From Nitriliruptorales bacterium (GTDB taxonomy: Bacteria > Actinomycetota > Nitriliruptoria > Euzebyales > Egibacteraceae): a DNA stretch of 6,141 nucleotides. The DNA lies in the NCBI GenBank assembly GCA_007133145.1, contig SLNF01000359.1:1-6141 (forward strand). Reading direction: 5' to 3'. The notes below the pieces were generated by a model. That model saw only the letters and a program-made list of their open reading frames with translations. It made no database searches and was not told where the DNA came from. This document shows, in pieces, positions 1-4,756 of this stretch. Position numbers and translations under genes: made by a program. Every line of letters starts with the position of its first letter. Within the stretch, counting starts at the first letter, position 1.

Positions 1-1
1 G

Positions 2-409
2 CCCTACCTCACGATCGAGGAGAACGTCGCCGTCGTGGGGTCCTTCGCCGGGCTCCCGAAGGCCGAGGCGGAGGCGCGCAGCCGGGCGTTGCTCGCCGAG
101 GTGGGGCTCGCCGATCGCGCGACGGCCCTGCCGCGTGCCCTCTCGGGGGGCGAGCAACAGCGCGTCGGGGTGGCACGCGCTCTCGCCAACGATCCCGTGC
201 TGCTCCTCGCCGACGAGCCGACGAGCCACCTCGATGCGGCGCGCGGATCGCAGGTCATGGAGCGCATCGCCGCGCTCGCGCGGGCCACCGGGCGTGGGGG
301 GCTCGTCGTCACCCATGACGAGCGGGTCGCCGGGTACGCCGACCGCGTCGTGGAGATCACCGACGGCCGCATCCGAGACCCGTTCCCGCAGGGCCCTTCG
401 GCCGGGTGA
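2..409 (+). CDS. ABC transporter ATP-binding protein, LolD/MacB type (5' truncated)
   Basis: This is the C-terminal part (135 residues) of an ATPase subunit that powers an ABC transporter on the cytoplasmic face of the membrane. The fragment opens at PYLTIEENV, the segment that normally follows the Q-loop, so the Walker A motif and the start lie outside the window. Visible motifs in order are the ABC signature LSGGEQQR (fragment residues 47-54), Walker B VLLLADEP (66-73) ending in the catalytic Glu, the D-loop SHLD (75-78) and the H-loop His in VVTHDE (about residue 105). Spacing and wording resemble the LolD/MacB/FtsE group, where the D-loop is usually GNLD; here it is SHLD. The protein ends shortly after the H-loop with no extra C-terminal domain. 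No permease is visible downstream, so its partner is probably upstream and the substrate cannot be named. The family is certain; the subfamily is likely. Confidence 0.93.
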   Translation, partial: PYLTIEENVAVVGSFAGLPKAEAEARSRALLAEVGLADRATALPRALSGGEQQRVGVARALANDPVLLLADEPTSHLDAARGSQVMERIAALARATGRGGLVVTHDERVAGYADRVVEITDGRIRDPFPQGPSAG

Positions 410-432
410 GGGGCGGCCCGGTGACCCTCTTT
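408..432 (+). terminator. Possible terminator after the ABC ATPase gene
   Basis: GAGGG (408-412) can pair with CCCTC (425-429), followed by TTT at 430-432. An overlapping alternative pairs CCGGG (402-406) with CCCGG (417-421). The stem overlaps the stop codon of the ABC gene. The U-tract is short, so this is a weak intrinsic terminator at best. Confidence 0.3.
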
Positions 433-460
433 GGCGCTGGATCTTCGGTCCGGGCTCCTT

Positions 461-466
461 TAGTCT
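461..466 (+). promoter_or_regulatory. Weak candidate -10 box for the haem-protein operon
   Basis: TAGTCT fits the actinobacterial TANNNT pattern. It sits in the 155-bp gap between the ABC gene and the haem-protein gene, about 100 bp before that gene's start. There is no good -35 at 16-18 bp; TTGGCG at 431-436 is 24 bp away, which is too far. This is the best candidate seen in the gap but is not convincing. Confidence 0.2.
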
Positions 467-517
467 GCCACTCCTGGTGAGGGGGACGGTGGAGCCACCA
501 CATCCTCCCCAGCCCGA

Positions 518-533
518 GAGGCCCGCTGGCCTC
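518..533 (+). repeat. Small perfect hairpin in the 5' leader of the haem-protein operon
   Basis: GAGGCC (518-523) and GGCCTC (528-533) form a perfect 6-bp stem with a 4-nt loop, 31 bp upstream of the ATG at 565. It would lie in the untranslated leader if transcription starts near 470. It has no assigned role; a short GC-rich stem can arise by chance in this genome. Confidence 0.3.
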
Positions 534-553
534 AGTCGCCGCGCCGACGAAGC

Positions 554-558
554 AGGAG
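554..558 (+). promoter_or_regulatory. Ribosome binding site for the haem-protein gene
   Basis: AGGAG lies 6 nt before the ATG at 565. This is a near-ideal Shine-Dalgarno sequence and fixes the start, placing a transmembrane anchor right at the N-terminus. Confidence 0.75.
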
Positions 559-564
559 CCAGTC

Positions 565-2040
565 ATGTCTGACCGCCTCGCCCTCGGAGGGGTGGTCGTC
601 GTCGCCGCCCTCGTCACGCTCGTCTCCCTCCTCCTGGCCTCCACCGGGGTCCGGGAAGGGGAGGGGCGCTACGGCACGGCGCAGCCCGGCACCGACGAGC
701 TCACGAAGGAGCTCACGGTCCAGGCGGCGTACGACGACGACCAGATCTACTGGCGGTTCTCCTGGGAGACCGACAACCCCGGGTTCCACCACGACTTCCT
801 CGTCTACGAGGACGGTGAGTGGGTCCGCCACGGCGGGGAGCCCGACGGGGCGATCGCGGCGCTCAACGAGGACCGGCTCACCTTCCTGCTCGACGACGGG
901 TCCGTCGACGGCTTCGAGCACTACGGCGGCTTCATGACGGTGCACAGCTTCACGAGGAACATGAGCCCCGAGGACACCGAGGGCGATGAGGTGGAGGCGG
1001 TCTACGGCGAGGGCACCGACGACCTGCGCAAGCAGTTGCCCGAGACGCTCGAGGACCAGACCGACTGGGCGAGCCGCCGCTCCGACGACGACATCGCCGG
1101 CCTGCAGCAGCAGGGCTACTTCCTCGACCTCTGGCACTGGCGGGCGCACCGCTCGAACCCCATCGGCTTCTCCGACGACCAGTTCGTCCTCGACCACCGC
1201 ATCAGCGACGACGGCGAGGGGCCGTACTCCACGAACTTCGACGACGACGCCGAGCAGCCGGAGTTCATGTTCGACCCCGACGCCACGGGCCAGCATGCGA
1301 TGTCGTGGGATCGGGTCCTCGATCTCGACTACACCCACGACGACGTCTACTACCTGGGTGAGGACACCGCGGTCCCGTTCGACCCCGACCACGACTGGCA
1401 GGACGGGGATGCGATCCCACGGCGTGTCCTCAGCGAGCCCGAGGGGCCGCGGGGGGCGATCTTCGCCCAGGGCATCGCCCGGGACGGGTCCTGGGACCTC
1501 GAGCTCCAGCGCGCCCTCGACACTGGCGCGGAGGGGCAGGACAAGGCGCTCGAGGAGTTCGGCCGCTACGACGTCGCCTTCGCGGTCCACGCCAACGGCA
1601 CCGGCAACCGCTGGCACTACATCGGGATGCCACGCTCCCTCGGGCTCGGGCGCGATGCCGACATCGAAGCCGTGCGCGTCGACGGGCCGCCTGACTGGGA
1701 CGCCCTCGACCGCGAGACGGTGACGCTGTTCTACCCCGGCGTCATCGGCTGGGACTACATCACCGACCGGGCCTCCCACGCCGGCGCGGGGAACGTCGAG
1801 GCCAACGCCTCCTTCTACGAGGCGCACGAGGAGGAGAAGATGGCCTTCTACGCCCTCGAGTCGGAGTTCCGGCCGGAGATCATCGGGCAGTGGTTGGCGA
1901 CGAGCGCCGTCTGGCTGCTCTTCATCGTGGCCGTGACGGTGGCCTTCGTGCCCCTCGCGCGCAGGGTCGGCAAGCAGCGTGACGGCGCCGAGGCCGTCGT
2001 GGACGAGGACGCCCTCAGCCCGGAGAGGACCGACGCATGA
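565..2040 (+). CDS. Ethylbenzene dehydrogenase-related haem-binding protein, membrane-anchored at both ends
   Basis: This 491-residue protein belongs to the ethylbenzene dehydrogenase gamma / DMSO-reductase-like haem-b domain family, an electron-transfer fold found outside the membrane. An N-terminal hydrophobic segment (residues 5-27) and a C-terminal one (about 443-465, followed by ARR) bracket the domain, so both ends should be cytoplasmic and the middle extracytoplasmic. Family hallmarks are VQAAYDDDQIYWRFSW (52-67), NEDRLTFLLDDG (101-112), FLDLWHWRAHRSNPIGFSDD (186-205) and YDVAFAVHANGTGNRWHYIGMP ending at Met355. Known gamma subunits bind haem b through Met and Lys; Met124, Met235, Met246 and Met355 are possible axial ligands, not proven. 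There is no CXXCH motif, so it is not a c-type cytochrome. The domain is very rich in Asp and Glu. The gene overlaps the next by ATGA, which suggests a complex with that product. No molybdopterin subunit is adjacent. The family is secure; the physiological reaction is unknown. Confidence 0.87.
   Translation: MSDRLALGGVVVVAALVTLVSLLLASTGVREGEGRYGTAQPGTDELTKELTVQAAYDDDQIYWRFSWETDNPGFHHDFLVYEDGEWVRHGGEPDGAIAALNEDRLTFLLDDGSVDGFEHYGGFMTVHSFTRNMSPEDTEGDEVEAVYGEGTDDLRKQLPETLEDQTDWASRRSDDDIAGLQQQGYFLDLWHWRAHRSNPIGFSDDQFVLDHRISDDGEGPYSTNFDDDAEQPEFMFDPDATGQHAMSWDRVLDLDYTHDDVYYLGEDTAVPFDPDHDWQDGDAIPRRVLSEPEGPRGAIFAQGIARDGSWDLELQRALDTGAEGQDKALEEFGRYDVAFAVHANGTGNRWHYIGMPRSLGLGRDADIEAVRVDGPPDWDALDRETVTLFYPGVIGWDYITDRASHAGAGNVEANASFYEAHEEEKMAFYALESEFRPEIIGQWLATSAVWLLFIVAVTVAFVPLARRVGKQRDGAEAVVDEDALSPERTDA
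2022..2028 (+). promoter_or_regulatory. Ribosome binding site for the five-helix membrane protein gene
   Basis: GGAGAGG lies 8 nt before the ATG at 2037, inside the end of the preceding gene. With the ATGA overlap it indicates translational coupling of the two genes. Confidence 0.65.
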
Positions 2041-2651
2041 ACCCCGCATTCCATTCGATCATCGTCCACGTCCTCACCGGCGCGCTCGCCTTCGGGACCT
2101 TCGCCGCGGTCGGGCTCTTCCTCGTGCGCTTCCCCGTCGGCGCGCGCTTCCGTCACCTCGCGCCCGCGGCGGACATGGCGGCGCTCTGGGCGATCTGGAT
2201 CGGCACCGTCGTGAGCGTCGGCGGCATGGTGAGCGGCTTCGCGATCCACTCCCTCGAGGCGTCGATCAACAGTCCGGTCATCCGCAACAAGATCAGCGCG
2301 GGCCTGCTGCTCATCCTGACCTACGGGCTCTACCTGTTCCTGCGGCACCGGCTCGGCCCCCGGATCTGGAACAACGACTGGCTCGCCGCCTTCGCGGCGT
2401 TCCTCACCGTCGCGGGGCTGCACTGGAACGTCGTGACGAACTCGATCGGCGGGGACGTCGCTGGCGTGCCGTCGGGCTACGAGAGCATCGTGCGGCTCTC
2501 CGGGGTGGAGACGCGCTTCACCTACTACCTGCCGACCTGGACTCTCATCGCGATCGCCGCCGTGAGCGTGGCCCTCCTCGCGCTCGGACTGGCGCGTCGC
2601 TCCGGCGCCGGTGACGAGGAGGACGTCCGGCAGGAGGCTGCAGAGGTGTGA
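2037..2651 (+). CDS. Five-helix integral membrane protein, putative haem/electron-transfer partner
   Basis: This 204-residue protein has five clear hydrophobic helices at about residues 7-30, 47-70, 85-103, 114-131 and 163-187, and a charged C-terminal tail (GAGDEEDVRQ). I cannot assign a characterised family with certainty. The N-terminal HSIIVHVL and the helix-2 ending resemble small DUF2231-type membrane proteins. His11 (helix 1), His71 (end of helix 2) and His129 (helix 4, in GLHWN) sit in or at the edge of helices, where haem b ligands are commonly found. The start is fixed by GGAGAGG and by the ATGA overlap with the haem-domain gene, which makes a joint complex likely: the upstream haem domain outside the membrane and this protein relaying electrons across or into it. 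A simple anchor with no cofactor is also possible. A real gene with near certainty; the haem role is inference. Confidence 0.87.
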   Translation: MNPAFHSIIVHVLTGALAFGTFAAVGLFLVRFPVGARFRHLAPAADMAALWAIWIGTVVSVGGMVSGFAIHSLEASINSPVIRNKISAGLLLILTYGLYLFLRHRLGPRIWNNDWLAAFAAFLTVAGLHWNVVTNSIGGDVAGVPSGYESIVRLSGVETRFTYYLPTWTLIAIAAVSVALLALGLARRSGAGDEEDVRQEAAEV

Positions 2652-2670
2652 GCCCGCCGGGGGCAGGTCG

Positions 2671-2723
2671 CCCGGTCCACTGAGGAAGGACCCGCGGCCG
2701 GTGCGGTTCGACGAGGGACCGGG
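2671..2723 (+). repeat. Inverted repeat between the membrane-protein and stress-protein genes
   Basis: CCCGGTCC (2671-2678) is matched by its exact reverse complement GGACCGGG (2716-2723) across a 37-nt spacer. A competing 5-bp hairpin pairs GGTCC (2674-2678) with GGACC (2688-2692). The 123-bp gap otherwise holds only the ribosome binding site of the next gene. The structure could be an operon terminator or a leader element. It has no U-tract, so the role is open. Confidence 0.3.
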
Positions 2724-2762
2724 GAGGCTGCGCACAGAGGTCCTGATCGTGGAGTCCGCGCA

Positions 2763-2768
2763 GGGAGG
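2763..2768 (+). promoter_or_regulatory. Ribosome binding site for the universal stress protein gene
   Basis: GGGAGG lies 6 nt before the ATG at 2775 and sets the start, so the protein begins MHTVVVGVD, as is usual in this family. Confidence 0.7.
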
Positions 2769-2774
2769 CCGGCG

Positions 2775-3215
2775 ATGCACACCGTCGTGGTCGGGGTCGA
2801 CGAGTCCGACGGGGCCCGCAAGGCCTTCGAGTGGGCGGTCGGGGAGGCGGATGCCCGCGGGGGGCGCATCGTGCTCGTCCACGCCTACCAGCCGCTGTCC
2901 GGCTACTACCCCTACTCCGCCGTCGACGGCCAGCACCTGCGGGCTGGCATCGAGGACGAGGCCCGTCAGGCCGCGGAGGACTTCGTGAAGCGCCTGCTCG
3001 CCGACGTCGCCAGCGGCGAGGTGCCCATCGAGCCGGTCGTCACGCGGGGACGGGCCTCCGAGGCGCTCCTCGCCCGGGCCGACGACGCCGACCTCATCGT
3101 CGTCGGTTCGCGCGGCCACGGCGGCTTCGCCGGGCTGCTGCTCGGCTCGGTGAGCCAGCAGGTCGTCCACCACGCGACGTGCCCCGTGGTCGTCGTGCCG
3201 AAGCGGGCGCCCTAG
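2775..3215 (+). CDS. Universal stress protein (UspA family, ATP-binding type)
   Basis: This is a single-domain, 146-residue cytoplasmic universal stress protein of normal length. It starts with the beta-1 strand HTVVVGVDESDGARKAFEWA, where the Asp in GVDES contacts nucleotide in known structures. The second strand is IVLVHAYQP. The C-terminal part has DLIVVGSRGHGG followed by FAGLLLGSVSQQV, giving the complete G-2X-G-9X-G-S ATP-binding motif, and closes with CPVVVVP. It therefore belongs to the ATP-binding subgroup rather than the UspA subgroup that lacks the motif. Such proteins modulate metabolism under starvation, hypoxia or redox stress, but the target cannot be read from sequence. It lies 123 bp after the membrane-protein gene on the same strand and could share its transcript or have its own promoter. 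A link to respiratory stress through the neighbouring haem operon is only contextual. Confidence 0.95.
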   Translation: MHTVVVGVDESDGARKAFEWAVGEADARGGRIVLVHAYQPLSGYYPYSAVDGQHLRAGIEDEARQAAEDFVKRLLADVASGEVPIEPVVTRGRASEALLARADDADLIVVGSRGHGGFAGLLLGSVSQQVVHHATCPVVVVPKRAP

Positions 3216-3250
3216 CCGTCGTCCCCGTCGGCCGGGTCGGGGTGGCTAGG
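3211..3250. terminator. Convergent hairpin shared by two genes, with both stop codons in its arms
   Basis: CCTAGCC (3211-3217) pairs exactly with GGCTAGG (3244-3250). Inside it, CCCCG (3223-3227) pairs with CGGGG (3238-3242). The TAG stop of the stress-protein gene (3213-3215) is in the left arm. The stop of the minus-strand small gene (reverse complement of 3246-3248) is in the right arm. The structure reads nearly the same from both sides and separates convergent genes, as expected of a bidirectional terminator. There is no U-tract on either side, which is common in very GC-rich actinobacteria. Confidence 0.5.
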
Positions 3251-3428
3251 CCTTGCCCGGCGCCTCGTCCTCCACCGTCGCCTCGCCCTCGGCGAGGGTC
3301 GTGCCGATGGCGAACCCCATCGCGAAGGCCAGGGCGAAGGCGAAGACCCCCGCGAGCAGCGCGGCGAAGCGCGCATCGGGATCCTCGCGGACCGCCTGTA
3401 GTGCACCGGCGAACGTCGGAGCCTCCAT
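3246..3428 (-). CDS. Small single-helix membrane protein (60 residues), function unknown
   Basis: This short minus-strand gene encodes a 60-residue protein. A polar N-terminal part (MEAPTFAGALQAVREDPDAR) is followed by one strongly hydrophobic helix at about residues 21-46 (FAALLAGVF to GTTLA) and an acidic tail (EGEATVEDE). The helix is rich in Ala, Phe and Gly and could oligomerise. The start is chosen at 3428 because GGGAGG (complement of 3435-3440) sits 6 nt upstream. A longer reading from 3488 would overlap the CCA end of the tRNA gene, has no ribosome binding site and would run through a hairpin. I do not recognise the family. The gene lies 59 nt downstream of tRNA-Thr on the same strand, so it may use the tRNA promoter. 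Existence is supported by the ribosome binding site, the membrane helix and the stop at a convergent hairpin. Confidence 0.68.
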   Translation of the reverse strand: MEAPTFAGALQAVREDPDARFAALLAGVFAFALAFAMGFAIGTTLAEGEATVEDEAPGKA

Positions 3429-3434
3429 CACGGG

Positions 3435-3440
3435 CCTCCC
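3435..3440 (-). promoter_or_regulatory. Ribosome binding site deciding the start of the small membrane protein
   Basis: On the minus strand this reads GGGAGG, 6 nt before the ATG at 3428-3426. It selects the 60-residue product over an 80-residue alternative. Confidence 0.65.
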
Positions 3441-3448
3441 GGGTCGGG

Positions 3449-3472
3449 GCGCACCGAGCGCCACGGGTGCGC
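3449..3472 (-). repeat. Perfect 7-bp hairpin between tRNA-Thr and the small gene
   Basis: GCGCACC (3449-3455) and GGTGCGC (3466-3472) are exact reverse complements with a 10-nt loop. The hairpin starts 15 nt past the tRNA CCA end on the minus strand. It could end or attenuate tRNA transcription, or protect and direct 3' processing. There is no U-tract. Confidence 0.4.
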
Positions 3473-3487
3473 GGCGCGCCATCGTCA

Positions 3488-3563
3488 TGGAGCCGGGACG
3501 GGGAATCGAACCCCGGACCTAGTCATTACGAGTGACTCGCTCTGCCGACTGAGCTATCCCGGC
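3488..3563 (-). tRNA. tRNA-Thr (anticodon CGU)
   Basis: Read on the minus strand, this folds as a complete 76-nt cloverleaf. The acceptor GCCGGGA pairs with TCCCGGC and is followed by U8-A9. The D-arm is GCTC-AGTCGGCA-GAGC with the conserved GG. The anticodon stem AGTCA/TGACT closes the loop CTCGTAA, giving anticodon CGU, which reads ACG threonine codons. The variable loop is AGGTC, and the T-arm CGGGG/CCCCG holds the loop TTCGATT. The discriminator is U73 and the 3' CCA is encoded in the DNA (3488-3490). All stems are fully Watson-Crick paired. The anticodon loop resembles that of E. coli tRNA-Thr(CGU), but E. coli has A73. Confidence 0.96.
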
Positions 3564-3598
3564 GTGCCGCGGCGCCTTTCGGGTCGCGGACCGAGGGG

Positions 3599-3604
3599 AT
3601 GCTA
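3599..3604 (-). promoter_or_regulatory. Candidate -10 box for tRNA-Thr
   Basis: On the minus strand this reads TAGCAT within TGCTAGCAT, matching TANNNT. It would place the start about 29 nt before the tRNA. The -35 side is poor (GTGCCG at 16 bp). TGCTAGCA is itself palindromic, so a plus-strand reading is possible. Confidence 0.35.
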
Positions 3605-3614
3605 GCACCCCGGC

Positions 3615-3636
3615 GGCCTGCGGCACGCGGCAGGCC
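3615..3636. repeat. Inverted repeat in the gap between tRNA-Thr and the dioxygenase operon
   Basis: GGCCTGC (3615-3621) and GCAGGCC (3630-3636) are exact reverse complements with an 8-nt spacer. It lies just upstream of the candidate tRNA promoter and 16 bp from the operator-like repeat at 3653-3674. It could be a protein site or a hairpin; its role is unknown. Confidence 0.35.
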
Positions 3637-3652
3637 CACGGCGCATCGGGAA

Positions 3653-3674
3653 GATCATTCGATTACGAATGATC
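3653..3674. promoter_or_regulatory. Perfect 9-bp-arm palindrome, candidate repressor operator of the dioxygenase operon
   Basis: The left arm GATCATTCG (3653-3661) and right arm CGAATGATC (3666-3674) are exact reverse complements around ATTA (3662-3665). It is AT-rich in an otherwise very GC-rich gap, which argues for selection rather than chance. It ends 77 bp before the dioxygenase ATG. Size and symmetry suit a homodimeric MarR- or TetR-family repressor. In Bacillus, related mhq genes are controlled by the MarR-type repressor MhqR. The regulator is not in this window, and no clear -35/-10 pair was found next to the palindrome. Confidence 0.65.
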
Positions 3675-3741
3675 GCGATGAGGAACGCTGCTCGAGGCAC
3701 GTTGACGCCAGAGCCGTCCGCCGGGTCCCACGTCCCAGCAC

Positions 3742-3746
3742 AGGAG
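3742..3746 (+). promoter_or_regulatory. Ribosome binding site fixing the dioxygenase start
   Basis: AGGAG lies 5 nt before the ATG at 3752. It supports the 334-residue product over an extended reading from 3599 that would cross the palindrome. Confidence 0.7.
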
Positions 3747-3751
3747 CCGCC

Positions 3752-4756
3752 ATGCCCGTCCAGCCCCTCGGCATCCACCACGTCACCGCCGTGGCGACCG
3801 ACCCCCAGCGCAACGTCGACTTCTACGCCACGACGCTCGGGATGCGCCTCGTGAAGCAGACGGTGAACTTCGACGCGCCGGACACCTACCACCTCTACTA
3901 CGGGGACGCGCGGGGCACGCCCGGCAGCGTGCTCACGTTCTTCCCCTGGCCGGGCGTGCCCCGCGGGCGGCGCGGCACCGGCCAGGCCACGGTGATGTCG
4001 CTGTCGATCCCGCAGGGCTCGCTCGGGTGGTGGCACGGGCGCCTCACCGGCCTCGGCGTCGAGGTCGGCGACCCGGTCAGCCGGATGGACGAGGAGGCGT
4101 TGTCCTTCCACGACCCCGACGGGCTCGTCATCGAGCTCGTGGCCCACGCTGACGCCCCGGAGATCGAGCCGTGGCAGCAGAGCCCCGTGCCGGTCGAGCA
4201 CCAGGTGCGTGGCTTCCACTCGGTGACGATGAGCGAGCGGGGCCTCGACCCCACCGCCGAGCTGCTCACCGACCTCATGGGCTTCGGGCTCGTCGACGAG
4301 TCCCGTGACCGCTACCGCTTCGACGTCGGCGAGGGCGGGCCCGGCCGGCGCGTCGACGTCCTCGCCGAGCCCGACGCCCCGCAGGGCCTCGTCGCCGCGG
4401 GCACGATCCACCACGTCGCCTTCCGCGCCCCCGACGACGACACCGAGGCGACCTGGCGCGAGCAGATCGCCGGCCGCGGCGTCGACGTCACGCCGATCAT
4501 CGACCGCAACTACTTCCACTCGATCTACTTCCGTGAGCCCGGAGGGGTGCTCCTCGAGATCGCCACCGACCCGCCTGGCTTCACCGTCGACGAGCCCCTG
4601 CTCGAGCTCGGCCGCAGCCTGCGCCTGCCGCCGTGGCTCGAGCCACGGCGCGAGCAGATCGCCGCGGCGCTGCCCGAGCTCAAGCTCCCCGACGAACCCG
4701 ACGACCCCTACGCGCGCCGCACCGACGCCCCGCCGCCCGACGGGGGCGCGGCATGA
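3752..4756 (+). CDS. Ring-cleaving (hydroquinone-type) dioxygenase, VOC superfamily, PcpA/LinE/MhqO-like
   Basis: This 334-residue cytoplasmic enzyme has the two-module vicinal-oxygen-chelate fold of Fe(II) dioxygenases that open the ring of (chloro)hydroquinones next to a hydroxyl. Module 1 starts LGIHHVTAVATDPQRNVDFY and continues with YHLYYGDARGTPGSVLTFFPWPG, both very typical of this family. Module 2 starts GTIHHVAFRAPDDD and ends in NYFHSIYFREPGG and LLEIATDPPGF. The metal ligands should be His10, His221 and Glu269; their spacing closely matches what I recall for PcpA (His11, His227, Glu276). His256 in NYFHS is probably an active-site residue. The start rests on AGGAG and on homology beginning right after it. 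It is the first gene of an operon, overlapping the hydrolase by ATGA, with a palindromic operator upstream. Expected products lead to maleylacetate, which suits the reductase two genes on. The true substrate could be hydroquinone, a chlorinated form or a methyl-hydroquinone. Confidence 0.88.
   Translation: MPVQPLGIHHVTAVATDPQRNVDFYATTLGMRLVKQTVNFDAPDTYHLYYGDARGTPGSVLTFFPWPGVPRGRRGTGQATVMSLSIPQGSLGWWHGRLTGLGVEVGDPVSRMDEEALSFHDPDGLVIELVAHADAPEIEPWQQSPVPVEHQVRGFHSVTMSERGLDPTAELLTDLMGFGLVDESRDRYRFDVGEGGPGRRVDVLAEPDAPQGLVAAGTIHHVAFRAPDDDTEATWREQIAGRGVDVTPIIDRNYFHSIYFREPGGVLLEIATDPPGFTVDEPLLELGRSLRLPPWLEPRREQIAAALPELKLPDEPDDPYARRTDAPPPDGGAA

Noticed and set aside
532..2049. Long minus-strand open frame (505 codons) opposite the haem-protein gene
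   Set aside because: It is a shadow frame created by GC-rich third positions. The product is low-complexity Val/Arg/Glu/Gly text with no domain, while the plus strand carries a recognised family with a ribosome binding site.
2711..2760. DosR-like hypoxia box upstream of the universal stress protein gene
   Set aside because: GGGACC and AGTCC half-sites are present but not at the spacing or symmetry of the known 20-bp box.
1848..3173. Minus-strand open frame (441 codons) across the membrane-protein and stress-protein genes
   Set aside because: It runs through three well-supported plus-strand genes and intergenic DNA. Its product is charged and repetitive and shows no motif.
3429..3488. N-terminal extension of the small minus-strand membrane protein to 3488
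   Set aside because: Its ATG overlaps the tRNA CCA, it has no ribosome binding site, and the stretch contains a perfect hairpin. A good GGGAGG precedes the start at 3428.
3253..3522. Plus-strand open frame (89 codons) over the small gene and the tRNA
   Set aside because: It runs into the tRNA gene on the opposite strand; its end reads the T-arm as protein. No ribosome binding site.
3702..3707. TTGACG as a -35 box for the dioxygenase operon
   Set aside because: There is no TANNNT sequence 16-18 bp downstream; the position reads GTCCCA.
3599..3751. N-terminal extension of the dioxygenase to a start at 3599
   Set aside because: The extra 51 residues are Arg-rich with no homology and would cover the palindrome and the candidate tRNA promoter. 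AGGAG before 3752 and the family start at GIHHVT support the shorter form.
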